Counted from the stretch's first letter, positions 55,001-63,567 are shown. The stretch: 64,000 nt of DNA from Margaritifera margaritifera (GCA_029931535.1 JAQPZY010001660.1:7386001-7450000); one strand, 5' to 3'. Numbers and translations are program-made. Notes: generated by a model from the letters alone, not told the origin.

Positions 55001-56343
55001 CATGATGTTCATCAAGATTAAAGATTTATTTTAACGCCATAGAAATGGCAATGCTTTAATGCAAAAAAAAAAAGAAGGGGTTTGGATCCAATAGGGGGAG
55101 CAGTAGCTGATTGTACGAACAATTTTAAAATTTGAATACAAAAAGGAAATCATTTTAATAAATTGGAATGAATGTAGCCCACCACCTAAAGACAATAAAT
55201 CTGCAACTGCCGAAGATGTAGTGAAAGTGTAAACAAAGACCACGAGGGTACTTTTTGTTTAAAGCAACAAAAAAGCAGCTTCAGGAAAGTCTTCAAATTG
55301 AGCCTCCTTTTAAAAAAATTTCCAACGCCATATATAATTAATACATGTACATTTTAAAAATCATTCCTCATGTTGCATTTAAACGTAAGTAAATTTCGAA
55401 AAATATATAAAGAAATCTTGCTTTTTTCTGTTTTTGAAATACAGAGAAAGAAAGAAAGAAAGAAAGAAGAGCATCTAAAGTTCTTTTGATATAAACAGTC
55501 GTCACAAGTAAAGTTTTACCTGCAAACTTTATTGTTAGAACTATAAATTAGTTCGAGTAATTGTAAAATTATCACGCTCGATGTCATTTTTTTTTTTTTT
55601 TTGAGTCTGTTGTCAAAAGCATATACCCGTGCTGGACTTTTCCTAATTTGATATATAGATCTAACACGGCTAATGACAAAAGTAACGTGTAAACAAATTA
55701 ACCATACCTGTACATAGGAGCACGTATGCCTCGTGACGCAGTTCTGGTAATCCATGGTGTGGTAGTCATACAGCTTCCCCCCCTTGCTCCATTCCTTGAA
55801 ACTGTCCCTGAATATTTTGACCGGAGAAGAAGATTCTGGCGCCACTTCCGCAAACTGGTTCATGTTCTGACCCCACTCATTGTCTGGACGGGCTTTGTAT
55901 AGACACTTCCGGCTCCAGTCCGCAGCTGCTTTTGCGGCCTCGTGGTCCCAAACCTGCAAATGCACGATAAAGAAGTGAAGAAATGAAAAGAAATAAAAAT
56001 GTACGTCCAAACGCGTGTAAAGTTAAATTAAAGACTAAGACTACAGTCGTGATATTTGGAGATAAATTCGCAGTTCAAAGAACCAGAAAGATGAATTAGG
56101 TTCTGATTATAAATAATTATAAGTTATAAGTTGACGAAAAATCTCAGACGAAACTTTCACATTCAAGGGCAGATGAAAGTCTGTAACACATCTATATAGC
56201 ACAATAACCCATGTTTTGGGCCTGTACTTAACTTCCGAGCTGCTTATGCAATTGGGTCAGACACTTACTTCCGTAAATAGTATATCATGTGCTGATGTGC
56301 CGTTATACACAAATCTAACGTCAATGTTTTCCTTTATGGCAGC
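34911..56343 (-). CDS. CAP-domain protein gene 2 with hinge and long Arg/Glu/Gln-rich tail, seven visible exons
   Basis: Exons 56269-56343, 55708-55953, 41101-41216, 40264-40355, 39199-39558, 38640-38736 and 34911-35124 join in frame (1200 bases including stop). The first four give a CAP domain (ENIDVRF helix, VWDHEAAKAAADWSRKC, GQN, EWSKGG, VKRVGCALMNCP, LLVCFYTPR) and a Cys-rich hinge (PPYFEGMPCSACQSGTKC). The fifth is a polar linker. The last two encode a highly charged, probably coiled tail. CAP proteins are normally secreted; no signal-peptide exon was found. The conserved His of the GHYTQ motif is Ser-Tyr here (CSYVQ), so the metal-binding tetrad is incomplete. RRKR at the linker-tail border is furin-like. 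The 14.5-kb intron 2 holds the foldback element. Confidence 0.8.
35130..37180. other. CAP gene 2 intron 6, no exon seen
   Basis: AT-rich, with no recognised element. Confidence 0.45.
37345..37377. repeat. poly-T run
   Basis: About 33 T residues. The flanking AATGTAGGAAT...GGAGCAACTGGTGACAA segment recurs imperfectly about 214 bp later (37384 and 37598), indicating a local duplication. Confidence 0.9.
37725..37952. mobile_element. MITE family B with terminal inverted repeats
   Basis: The left end GACCTTTTGAGCACGAAA pairs with the inverse of the right end TTTCATGCTCAAAAGGT. The interior resembles 42.96-43.16 kb (CGAGCTCAAAA.CCC and TATAATTA blocks). It lies in CAP gene 2 intron 6. Confidence 0.65.
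38640..38736 (-). CDS. CAP gene 2, sixth visible exon (charged)
   Basis: The acceptor is AATGTACAG before GG, and the weaker donor is GTACAG. In phase with the 39199 exon it reads RKRQTDEYVRRRNEYYLQEE and on to RDREG, an Arg/Glu/Gln-rich helix. Confidence 0.65.
39199..39558 (-). CDS. CAP gene 2, fifth visible exon (polar linker)
   Basis: The acceptor TTTTTTACATTTCAG is excellent and the donor is GTAAGTG. The 360 bases encode a Thr/Asn/Gln/His-rich, low-hydrophobicity segment (for example RQHSQQSHNSHHRKQ) with several N-x-S/T sites (NVT, NES, NST). No known domain is seen. Confidence 0.75.
39570..40255. other. CAP gene 2 intron 4, no other feature seen
   Basis: AT-rich intronic DNA without recognised repeats. 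Confidence 0.45.
40264..40355 (-). CDS. CAP gene 2, fourth visible exon (hinge)
   Basis: The acceptor is TATATTTACAG and the donor GTAAGTTG. It encodes INILGQPPYFEGMPCSACQ and then SGTKCINKLC. This is the GN-x-x-G-x-x-P-Y-x-x-G-x-x-C-x-x-C stretch that follows the CAP2 motif in CRISP/GLIPR-type proteins. Confidence 0.85.
40463..40645 (+). mobile_element. tRNA-derived SINE in CAP gene 2 intron 3
   Basis: The A-box-like AGTTAGTAGAGAGTCAAAC and B-box GGTTCGATACTC are followed by TGTCCTTGGGAAAGGTACTT and ATGATATAGCCAATAATGTG with a CAA-rich tail. AAGACGA at both edges may be a short target duplication. Confidence 0.8.
40646..41095. other. CAP gene 2 intron 3, no other feature seen
   Basis: AT-rich DNA with T-runs near 40850-40875. 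Confidence 0.4.
41101..41216 (-). CDS. CAP gene 2, third visible exon
   Basis: The acceptor is GTACATTTCAG and the donor GTAGCG. It is 116 bases in phase 0 and is too short to show as a long ORF. It encodes LLTAEVKRVGCALMNCP and, near the end, ALLLVCFYTPR. These are the VGCxxxxCP and CAP2 signatures. The phase fits both neighbouring exons. Confidence 0.85.
41237..41561. repeat. (TATG/TACG)n tetranucleotide array 20 bp from a splice acceptor
   Basis: About 80 TATG units with interspersed TACG variants (CpG-containing) lie just upstream of the acceptor of the 41101-41216 exon on the transcribed strand. Large YVCMYV/HTYIHTY frames here are artefacts. Confidence 0.98.
41570..42780. other. CAP gene 2 intron 2, purine-rich tract at 42072-42170
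   Basis: The purine tract (AAGGAGGAGAAAGAGG-type then GATGAT-type) is the only distinctive feature. The minus-strand frame 41587-41988 has no recognised domain. Confidence 0.45.
42814..42871. repeat. (TC)n microsatellite
   Basis: TC units with two TCTG interruptions, directly before a SINE head. Confidence 0.97.
42872..43290 (+). mobile_element. tRNA-derived SINE split by a MITE family B insertion
   Basis: The head at 42872-42950 has an A box (TGGCTCAGTGGTTAGTGTG) and B box (GGGTTCGAATC). The tail block GTGTGTCGTAGGGCAAGGCAC lies only at 43213-43233. Between them, 42955-43165 resembles the MITE at 37.73 kb (AACTCAAGCTCAAAACCCC and TATAATTAGTATAATTA). Confidence 0.6.
43380..43447. repeat. 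(CT)n microsatellite after three CCACCCCCACCTCTCCCATC units
   Basis: About 33 CT units preceded by three short imperfect repeats (43300-43375). Confidence 0.97.
43450..43828. other. CAP gene 2 intron 2, no feature seen
   Basis: Unique-looking AT-rich DNA. Confidence 0.4.
43829..44109. repeat. 56-bp tandem repeat, 5 copies
   Basis: The unit contains ATGTATGGACGGCAGTGGCT and AATTAATATTCATAATATTA. Copies differ by only one or two bases. Confidence 0.97.
44376..44445. mobile_element. hairpin MITE-like element
   Basis: AGCATAGACTCAGATCT pairs with the inverse of AGATCTGGGTCTATGCT around a CCGGCGCATTATTC core. It is related to the core of the 15.47-kb MITE. Confidence 0.65.
44565..44790 (-). mobile_element. 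MITE family A, copy 2
   Basis: G-run, CAAAGCCAGCGGCC, GCGCGAAAC, TTAGTTAAAATTATGCTCTG and TTGTCAACTTGTTTAGGCG are in the order of the inverted family A, followed by a C-run. Confidence 0.6.
44960..45190 (-). mobile_element. tRNA-derived SINE, minus strand
   Basis: Read on the minus strand it has GTGGCTCAGTGGTCAACGTG (A box), GGTGCAGGTTCTAGTTC (B box) and GTGTGTCCTTGGACAAGGCA. The 3' side contains an AAGTGMGRAAAAGAGCRAC duplication. Confidence 0.75.
45556..45862. repeat. about 20-25-bp degenerate array ACTGACCAGCACC...
   Basis: Roughly 14 diverged units, the left outer arm of the foldback. Confidence 0.9.
46130..46900. repeat. degenerate ~60-70-bp AT-rich repeats inside the foldback left arm
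   Basis: Blocks such as CTAAAATTCCGAAACTAATA and GGAATTTAGCRGAGACTRAAA recur about ten times with heavy divergence. There is no partner in the right arm, suggesting a later insertion or expansion. Confidence 0.65.
46901..47240. other. AT-rich stretch of poly-A-like and TTTAAA blocks
   Basis: Extremely AT-rich, with repeated ACAAATT/TGTAAA words. No other feature. Confidence 0.5.
47252..47267 (-). terminator. degenerate histone-type stem-loop relic
   Basis: On the minus strand it reads GGCCCTTTTCACGACC followed by AC, then TTTCTAGAAATAGAAATACT. Homology with the 7.97-kb and 9.33-kb signals extends outside the stem (AGTAGTATTTCTATTTCTAG versus GGTAGTATCTATGTTCTAAA). Two stem bases are broken. 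Confidence 0.55.
48580..49195. repeat. degenerate array GGTGCTGGTCAGTAG, right outer arm
   Basis: About 28 diverged units, the inverse of the left array, at roughly twice the length. Confidence 0.9.
49240..49925. other. CAP gene 2 intron 2, no feature seen
   Basis: A 64-codon plus frame (49578-49772) has no domain or splice support. Confidence 0.4.
49930..50129 (+). mobile_element. tRNA-derived SINE with 13-bp target-site duplication
   Basis: TCATAGGTATGGG occurs at 49930-49942 and 50117-50129, exactly flanking the element. Inside are TAGAGCGTCGGACTCGTAAT, the B-box GGGTTTGATACC, TGTCCTTGGGAAAGGC, GTGATATAGCCAATAATAGG and an AACAACA tail. The 5' end of the tRNA part is truncated. Confidence 0.9.
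50135..50440. repeat. two-copy imperfect repeat of about 155 bp
   Basis: ACACCTAACTATATGTACAT and ACACATAACTATATGTACGT sit in equivalent contexts (preceded by TTTTGG.GT, followed by ACTAAA). Confidence 0.6.
50441..53200. other. CAP gene 2 intron 2, (TA)n at 51961-52030
   Basis: No exon or transposon domain is recognised in this 2.7-kb stretch apart from the TA microsatellite. Confidence 0.5.
53210..53680 (+). repeat. dispersed repeat, copy 3 (right half)
   Basis: It aligns with 25255-25745 (for example ATTACGGGCAAACACTTGC / AGTTATGGGCAAATCTTGC). It contains an internal short duplication ACAGGACAACCAGACGAGAT / ATAGGACAACCAGACGAGAT. Confidence 0.6.
53899..54195. repeat. 37-bp minisatellite, 8 copies
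   Basis: The unit contains TGTCAAATAGAATCAGTCCT and TGCCATAATAAGAACTG. Confidence 0.97.
54413..54790. repeat. 36-bp minisatellite, about 10 copies
   Basis: The unit contains CAAAGAGTCGAGAAAGATTC and ACTAGGTCAACAAAAA. The first copies carry CTCGAAAG and AGCTCAATA variants. Confidence 0.97.
54800..55700. other. CAP gene 2 intron 2 near the second exon
   Basis: It includes an (AAAG) run at 55445-55470. No exon is seen. Confidence 0.45.
55708..55953 (-). CDS. CAP gene 2, second visible exon (CAP core)
   Basis: The acceptor is GCATTTGCAG and the donor GTATGG. The 82 codons are in phase 0 at both ends. VWDHEAAKAAADWSRKC is the WDxELAxxAxxWxxxC helix. NEWGQNMNQF is the GENI/GQN motif with Gln in place of Glu. 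FKEWSKGGKLYDY is the W-x-x-E region, and HTCSYVQ is the CAP1 position without the conserved His. Confidence 0.9.
56269..56343 (-). CDS. CAP gene 2, first visible exon
   Basis: The acceptor is GGGTCTTTAG and the donor GTAAGTGTC. The 25 codons are in phase 0 at both ends. It encodes AIKENIDVRFVYNGTSAHD then ILFTE, equivalent to the HNxxR...PAAxMLxM opening of CAP domains, with HN replaced by NI. Upstream sequence (signal peptide) is not located. Confidence 0.65.
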
Positions 56344-56890
56344 CTAAAGACCCAAGAGAGCGATCCTCGACGAAATTCGAACGTTTATAAAATCATATAA
56401 AAACTATTATATAGCCCAATCGTTGATGATGCTGGTGGTGGTGTTGGTGTTGGTGTTGGTAGTGGCGCTAGTAGTGACATCTACTATTTTATGTAATCCT
56501 CGATGTTACTTAAGATCTTGCAGAATTTGGTTGGAATTGCTACAACTCCTTTTAAATGCTATCAACAGTTCTTTCATTATGTACATGTCGAAATTCCGCC
56601 TTTCCCATAGAACCAAAGACTTGCTTCAATCAATTCAGTACTTGGATTGTTAATTCGTTCTATTTTAGTCATGAATGGAACCAAATTTTTATTTGCCTTC
56701 TCGTAAAGTTTGAATCTTCTGGAAACATGATTATATCTAAAATAACAAATTAGTGCCCCCAAGCCTATCTCCCGCGAGATTGTCACGAAAACACACTTGA
56801 GCGAAGGCTTGCTGAAAGCCCATGTAAACATTTTTACTACGTCCCAAGTTACATATGCATCGAAGAGATCGAACGGAGTCCGTTAAACTT
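56344..56890. other. 5' flank or first intron of CAP gene 2
   Basis: A GGTGTT-type GT-rich run lies at 56428-56465. No exon is recognised. Confidence 0.4.
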
Positions 56891-56892
56891 TG

Positions 56893-57150
56893 AAGCAGGG
56901 GTGAATCCTGAGTGTATGTGTGAGTGGGGAGCAAACAAAAGAGTGCATAACAACCGGAAAGTTTCCTAGAGTACGTTTTCTTTAGTTAGATGGTTAAAAT
57001 TATGCCTTGGAAACGCTTCAAATGCAGGAGCTTCCAGAGGCTTCGCCACTTGGGCCCCCATTAGGTGTTCCATCTCACAGACCCCTTGCCTACTTGTTTA
57101 CGCCACCTCCTCCCCCCCCCCCCCAAAAAAAAAAAAAAAACGATATTCCT
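56893..57150 (-). mobile_element. MITE family A, copy 3
   Basis: It starts CAGGGGTGAATCC and contains TAGATGGTTAAAATTATGCC, GGAAACGCTT and TACTTGTTTACGCC, then a C-run and A-run. Confidence 0.65.
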
Positions 57151-57211
57151 AGATCAGTCTCGGTGAAGTATTTCTTTACTCTTTCATTGGAGCGACAGTA
57201 AGAATGGTACA

Positions 57212-57512
57212 AACCAGGGGCGAATCGAACGGGGGGGGGGGGGGGGGGGGGGGGGAGGGAGGACACAGAGCCGGCGCGCTTTCACCCCCACCCCCACCCC
57301 ACCCCCAAAAATTGAGTGCGAAACGTTTTCAAGAGTACGTTTTGTTTACAGTTAGATGGTTAAAATTATGTCCTGGAAACGCTTAAAATACAGGGACTTC
57401 TGGGGACTTCGCCCTGGGCCCCCACTGAGAGTTACGACCACCAGACCCCCTGCTTACTTGTTTACGCCCCCACCCCACCCCTAATGACATTTCTGGTTCC
57501 GCCACTTAAAAC
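57212..57512 (-). mobile_element. MITE family A, copy 4
   Basis: The ends CAGGGGCGAATCG and inverse GTGGCGGAACCAG match as imperfect terminal inverted repeats. The interior, TAGATGGTTAAAATTATGTC to TTACTTGTTTACGCC, is nearly the same as copy 3, so two copies lie head to tail 60 bp apart. Confidence 0.75.
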
Positions 57513-57729
57513 GGGGTAATAAACCGGTCTCAGGTGTTGGCAGCAAGAAGGTAGGGGCTAAGCTTTGCAATATTTTATCTATAACTTATCAAACAATATA
57601 CATATTATTTAAACTTATTGATTTCATTCTTCCAGAGCATTCTAATAGATTCGTGTAAGGAGAACACTAGGGCTATATATAGTATGAATGATGATTTGCC
57701 AAACAATGGGACCTAAAAAGTAAATTGAA

Positions 57730-58680
57730 AATAGAAACTATCGAAATGACCAACCATCTAGGAGAAGTAGCGATAACAAGATAATCAAGATGGCCATTAT
57801 GGCAGCCATGCTGGAAGTCAGGTCGGCACCATTTTCATTTATAACCAACTAGACATCATAAAAAATCTTTCAGTGAAAACCCCATGCTGATATGACCCTT
57901 CATTCAGCAGTAGTGATAAAAAAAATTTCAAGATGGCCACTGTGGCGGCCATATTGGATGTCTGATAAGCACCATCTTAATTCAGGACCAACTAGACATC
58001 ATAAGAAGTCATTTAGTAAAGATCCATGTTGATACGACCATCCATACAGAAGGAGTAGCGATAACAAGTTTTTCAAGATGGCTGCTAGACATCATACGAA
58101 TTCTTCTGGTGGAAACCCCATGGCAAAATTACTTTATGTTCAGGAGAAGTAGCGATAAGAAGATTTTCAAGATGGCAGCTATGGCGGCCACATTGTACAT
58201 CAGATCGGCACTATTTTCATTTAAGATCAACTAGACATTATAAGAAGTCTTGTGGTAAAAAACCGCATGTTGATAAGACCAAACATTCAGGTGGAGTACC
58301 GATAACAATATTTTCAAGATGGCCATTGTGACTGCCATATTGGACATCAGATCGGCACCATTTTTATTTAGAACTAACTAGTCTTTTAGTGAAAACCCCA
58401 TGTTAATATGACTTTCCATTCAGGAGAAGCAGCGATAGCAAGATTTTCAAGGTGGAAGCTGCGGCGGCCATATTTGATGTGCAAGCGGCACCATTTTCAC
58501 TGAGGACCAACTAGACCATAAGTTGAATGTGTGTGTAAAGTTTCATGGCAATCCTCTAAGTAGTTTAGGAGAAGTAGCGATAACAAACTTGTGCTAACGA
58601 ACAGACGGACGACGGACGATAGACAACATATAATTCCATAAGTTCTTCTGATCTATGACCAGTAGAGCTAAAAATAAAAA
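57730..58680. repeat. diverged ~145-bp tandem repeat element, copy 2
   Basis: It has the same unit blocks as at 32.0-33.3 kb and the same closing segment (GTAGCGATAACAAACTTGTG, then ACGGACGA and CTTCTGATCTATGACCAGTA). Both copies are in the same orientation. Confidence 0.85.
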
Positions 58681-58689
58681 TAAAAACCC

Positions 58690-59515
58690 CAAGGTATTCT
58701 TATCACCCTTTTGCAAAGTTTCAACAATCACCACAAAATATATTTAAATCTCTCTTTCTCAGAAACGCGAACAGGCGGCAGAGTTTTGTAGACTTATCTG
58801 TGACATTTGATCTGTCTTACTTCTGTAGTAGGACACCACAAATCTCTTAGATGGTTTATCAATATCTTTCATCCTTTGTTACATATCTGCTATTTCTTCA
58901 GACAGGAAAATTATTTCAGATAGCTGATATTAGATTGTTAGGGAAAATGTATTGGAGAATTTGTATGTATGGTTTAAAGAGTAGTTTATGTTGACCGGTG
59001 TACAGTACCTCCCCTCATTCTGTCGCTATCTTAGGATCAAGGACTAAATAAGTTTCATATTACGTCGATCATCAATAACTCGACAATGACTTGACATCGT
59101 TCGTCTGAGGCTGCGGTGATATTGATATTGGATAGACTCAACACTATCCGCTGGTTTGTGTCTCCAACAGTTGCACATTCGTGAAAAGTTATTTAATGAA
59201 TGAAGCACAGGGATTGGTATAAATCCCAAAGTGACAGAAAAGAGCATTAAATTTTAATTGATTAGTGTATCAGTGAACCGACTAAAATATAACCTTATTT
59301 CAGTCAAATTTGTCTAGGAGTGAAAAGAATGATCTATTGAAAAGTTGAATTTTAAACCTACAGGGTGTCTCTGTGGGTATCAACCATTTTAGTGCAAGTA
59401 AGCCCTAGCTCGCTCTCTTTCAGACATTGTCATTCCATGCATTTTCGACTTTTTCAAGATGTATACAGTTACTCATCATATGTATTCTGAGTCTTCAGTA
59501 ATCTTGCTGGTGTTC
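58690..59515. other. spacer, no supported exon
   Basis: A minus frame at 59044-59247 begins with a hydrophobic MLFSVTLGFIPIPVLHSL, but the donor choices do not match CAP gene 2's phase. Confidence 0.4.
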
Positions 59516-59518
59516 GCG

Positions 59519-60583
59519 TACAAAGTCATTTTAGGGATTATAGTGGCCAAAGTCATTTCAGGGATTATAGTGGCCAAAGTCATTTCAGGGATTATAGTGG
59601 CCAAAGTCATTTCAGGGATTATAGTGGCCAAAGTCATTTTAGGGATTATAGTGGCCAAAGTCATTTCAGGGATTATAGTGGCCAAAGTCATTTTAGGGAT
59701 TATAGTGGCCAAAGTCATTTCAGGGATTATAGTGGCCAAAGTCATTTCAGGGATTATAGTGGCCAAAGTCATTTTAGGGATTATAGTGGCCAAAGTCATT
59801 TCAGGGATTATAGTGGCCAAAGTCATTTCAGGGATTATAGTGGCCAAAGTCATTTTAGGGATTATAGTGGCCAAAGTCATTTCAGGAATTATAGTGGCCA
59901 AAGTCATTTCAGGGATTATAGTGGCCAAAGTCATTTTAGGGATTATAGTGGCCAAAGTCATTTCAGGGATTATAGTGGCCAAAGTCATTTTAGGGATTAT
60001 AGTGGCCAAAGTCATTTCAGGGATTATAGTGGCCAAAGTCATTTCAGGGATTATAGTGGCCAAAGTCATTTTAGGGATTATAGTGGCCAAAGTCATTTCA
60101 GGGATTATAGTGGCCAAAGTCATTTCAGGGATTATAGTGGCTAAAGTCATTTCAGGGATTATAGTGGCCAAAGTCATTTTAGGGATTATAGTGGCCAAAG
60201 TCATTTCAGGGATTATAGTGGCCAAAGTCATTTTAGGGATTATAGTGGCCAAAGTCATTTCAGGGATTATAGTGGCCAAAGTCATTTCAGGGATTATAGT
60301 GGCCAAAGTCATTTCAGGGATTATAGTGGCCAAAGTCATTTTAGGGATTATAGTGGCCAAAGTCATTTCAGGGATTATAGTGGCCAAAGTCATTTTAGGG
60401 ATTATAGTGGCCAAAGTCATTTCAGGGATTATAGTGGCCAAAGTCATTTCAGGGATTATAGTGGCCAAAGTCATTTCAGGGATTATAGTGGCCAAAGTCA
60501 TTTCAGGGATTATAGTGGCCAAAGTCATTTCAGGGATTATAGTGACCTAAGTCATTTCAGGGATTATAGTGGCCAAATCATCT
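59519..60583. repeat. 27-bp minisatellite, about 39 copies, two alternating variants
   Basis: The unit is AAAGTCATTTCAGGG plus ATTATAGTGGCC. Variant units read CATTTTAGGG. Both strands are open (363 and 350 codons) only because 27 is a multiple of three. Confidence 0.99.
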
Positions 60584-60871
60584 TTGTAAGTCGTATTTGG
60601 ATCCTTAAGTTATAGTCTTGTAAGAGTTGCAGATATATTGACCCTTCAAAGTGATGATATGGAGAGGTAGTAAAAATCAGTAAACATTTTAACTGGTTTC
60701 ATGATGGATTACTCTGAGTTTCTTATGAATCGCTTTTTTCATAAAATATTTCAATCAATAATAATCTCTTACAAAACTAAATTGTTGACCTGTAAAACGT
60801 GAGGTTAAACTGAATAATTCTAACAAGTCTGGAGCCTTTCTATTATCCATGATTTCATATCCATGTAGTTT

Positions 60872-61206
60872 TGACCCAGTTAACTTCATCTATTAGTACT
60901 ATTATATTCGGACAGTTAATTCATCTATTAGTACTATTATATTCAGACAGTTAACTTCATCTATTAGTACTATTATATTCAGACAGTTAACTTTATCTAT
61001 TAGTACTATTATATTCAGACAGTTAACTTTATCTATTAGTACTATTATATTCAGACAGTTAACTTTATCTATTAGTACTATTATATTCAGACAGTTAACT
61101 TTATCTATTAGTACTAATATATTCAAACAGTTAACTTCATCTATTAGTACTATTATATTCAGACCAGTAAATTTTATCTATTAGTATTATTATATTCAGA
61201 CAGTTT
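60872..61206. repeat. 36-bp minisatellite, about 9 copies
   Basis: The unit contains AGTTAACTTTATCTATTAGT and ACTATTATATTCAGAC. Confidence 0.97.
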
Positions 61207-62045
61207 TTATGTTGTAAAAGACCTCCTGTCTGATAAGTAGTTGATGTGAACAGAAGAAGTGTGTTTTATAAATAACATGGATAGTATTTATACCAAAGTT
61301 TTCCAGTATACCTTCCAACAACAGTAAAAATCGACTTTAACAATGTATAATAGAATTCATAGCAGTCAGAATTACATACAAATCTTTTTCTTCAAGGATG
61401 ACAATATTTTGTAAGAAAGTTTTTTTTTTTTTAATGTAAAAATACACAGAATGGTAATCTAACTATACAGAATAGATTCTTTCTTCCACAGATGTCCTGA
61501 ATTCTTGCCAAAGTCAGTCTTCCAAAAAAAGACATTCGTGAGTTCATGCACACGGCAACTTTCTCCAGAAAAAATGAGATCATATAAACCGAGAAAGAAA
61601 CGGTCTTACTATTCAGATATCTACATAGTTTGTCTCTTATTATTAAATGACTATTTAATCTGACATGGTTGATCTGGCGTTTGATACTAATTTTCAAGCG
61701 GTAATTCCATATCGCACACCCATACTGGAACTATTTACAATTATTTAGGTGTCTTCACTTATCTTCGCGCGTGGATATTCTTAGATGCACTTCATCGAAC
61801 TTTTATCCCAACTTATTGTGCTTTCCATTATACTGCATAGTAAAAATATTTCAAAAACAAATGGGGGGGGGGGGGAGGCTATTGGTGTATATGACAAATG
61901 TCAAATTAATATTAGCCCTTTCAATACGACTCTGTAGCTCCTTCATTACTAAGGCGAAAATATACCCAGGTGGGAGTTGAGTTCCATGGGTAAATACAAA
62001 AGATGATCTCACAGTACAAAAAGTTCTACAGAAATGATCTTTCAA
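61207..62045. other. spacer, G-run at 61863-61876
   Basis: No exon is supported. The minus frame 61851-62060 reads through the G-run. Confidence 0.4.
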
Positions 62046-62049
62046 GTGT

Positions 62050-62205
62050 TCTCTATACACTGAATGGTACCATATCCAGGCATTGTCTTTACGAAAGTTC
62101 GCACTCTAGACACAAATTGTCTCTACACACTGAATGGTACCATATCCAGGCATTGTCTTTACGAAAGTTCGCACTCTAGACACAAATTGTCTCTATATAG
62201 TGATT
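62050..62205. repeat. 70-bp direct duplication (2.2 copies)
   Basis: CACTGAATGGTACCATATCC and the following 50 bases are repeated exactly. A poly-T run follows at 62217-62250. Confidence 0.95.
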
Positions 62206-62215
62206 GTTTTTTGTG

Positions 62216-62253
<38 letters not shown>

Positions 62254-62299
62254 CTTCAAATATAGCGTCTACTTCAGATGGCACGTACGGTGTAACAGC

Positions 62300-63140
62300 C
62301 AAAACTCTTCTCCCGCCCCCAAATGTATACCCGGGCAGAGTCTGGCCAGGCCTGATTATACACGGGATATAGTTTGAGAGAGGTCAGATTACACCCCGGG
62401 GTTTAGTTTGGGCTAGTCTATTATATGCCCCAGATTATACTCGGATTATACCTCAGGGTATTGTGGGGAGTGGATCATTTTATCCCATGGGGTTTATCTG
62501 ACCTAGTCTGTATTCTTCTCCGACACCCTCCTAAGCCAGATGAATGTTAATGCACGTAAATCAGATAAAACAGTAAACAGGCAATGAATGGACTTCTACA
62601 GGTTTATTTTCAACACATACCAACAAAAACCATATAGACATCATGCAAAATTATTTCTGGTATACAAGTACAATTTTACAAGTCCCTATGTTGTGTAGTT
62701 ACATCATATAATATAGACAGTAGCTAAAGACAGAAAGTAACACAAACACCTGACAAAGGTGAGACTTTCGTTTAAAAGCGTAATACCATAATCTAGCTAA
62801 TAACATCTGGTATAATAGACATATAAATATTTATATCTACATGTGTCTTCATGGTTTTTATATAGACATTGGTTGTTAAATGCATTTTCTATTCATATTT
62901 ATTATGAATGGCGAACATCGAATTTTTCAACCAACAGCTGTTATTTGCTTTCAGCCAAACCTCTAGGCCATGTGTTTATTGACATAAAAATATAATGAAA
63001 GAATCTATATTTGTATGAAAGGAACAACAGTTATGATGGAAGAAGTCATATCCATGTCGATAAAAAGAGAGAAACCAACAGGTTTAGTACACCTCACCCC
63101 CCACCTCCGATATATTTTGTCCTAGGCCAGATTACACCTA
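62300..63140. other. spacer with short G-rich repeats (62300-62500)
   Basis: Loose ATTATAC.C.GGG words recur several times, then AT-rich DNA. No gene is seen. Confidence 0.4.
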
Positions 63141-63141
63141 T

Positions 63142-63567
63142 TTATAACTTAGCCAGGGGTGAATCTATGCTACTACACCACATTTCACCAGCATAAATTG
63201 GGTGCACAAAAAAACACGACTCAGGCCATTGGATGACTTCAGACTGTCCAATTAAATGTCTTAAATCTGGACTTGACCTTTGAGAAATATTGGTGAAATA
63301 GGAGCTAAAGCTTTTTTGCGGATGTTGTCTAAAAAAGATTATCACTAAAGGTTTGTTTCTCAGCATGGAAATATTACAGACAACCTCCTCATACAGGGAA
63401 TTGTCTCTCTGCAGAGATGATCTGGTGGAAGAAAAAAGACCTTCTGTCATGTATAGTAAGGTCCGGTGATTTTTATTTATGATTACTATAGACGGTCTGT
63501 CTTTCAGACTGGATAATCTTTGGTAATGACATTGTTTGACCATTTCAGGACAAGACAGAAGACTCAC
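63142..63567 (-). CDS. 141-codon ORF without recognisable domain
   Basis: A non-repetitive frame that includes SLKDRPSIVIINKNHRTLLY and a WPESCFFVHP segment. It has no signal peptide, no known motif and no obvious splice sites. Length alone makes it worth listing, but in AT-rich intergenic DNA it may be chance or a transposon remnant. Confidence 0.2.
   Translation of the reverse strand: MSLLSCPEMVKQCHYQRLSSLKDRPSIVIINKNHRTLLYMTEGLFSSTRSSLQRDNSLYEEVVCNISMLRNKPLVIIFFRQHPQKSFSSYFTNISQRSSPDLRHLIGQSEVIQWPESCFFVHPIYAGEMWCSSIDSPLAKL

Noticed and set aside
59044..59247. First exon of CAP gene 2 with a signal-peptide-like start (MLFSVTLGFIPIPVLHSL)
   Set aside because: Available GT donors are weak and none convincingly gives the required phase 0; HRSLRRT resemblance to CAP HNxLRR is probably chance.
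59459..60550. 363- and 350-codon frames on opposite strands
   Set aside because: Pure translation of a 27-bp minisatellite in both directions.
61851..62060. Exon with YIFALVMKELQSRIERANINL
   Set aside because: Frame depends on reading through a G-run; no splice borders or recognised domain.
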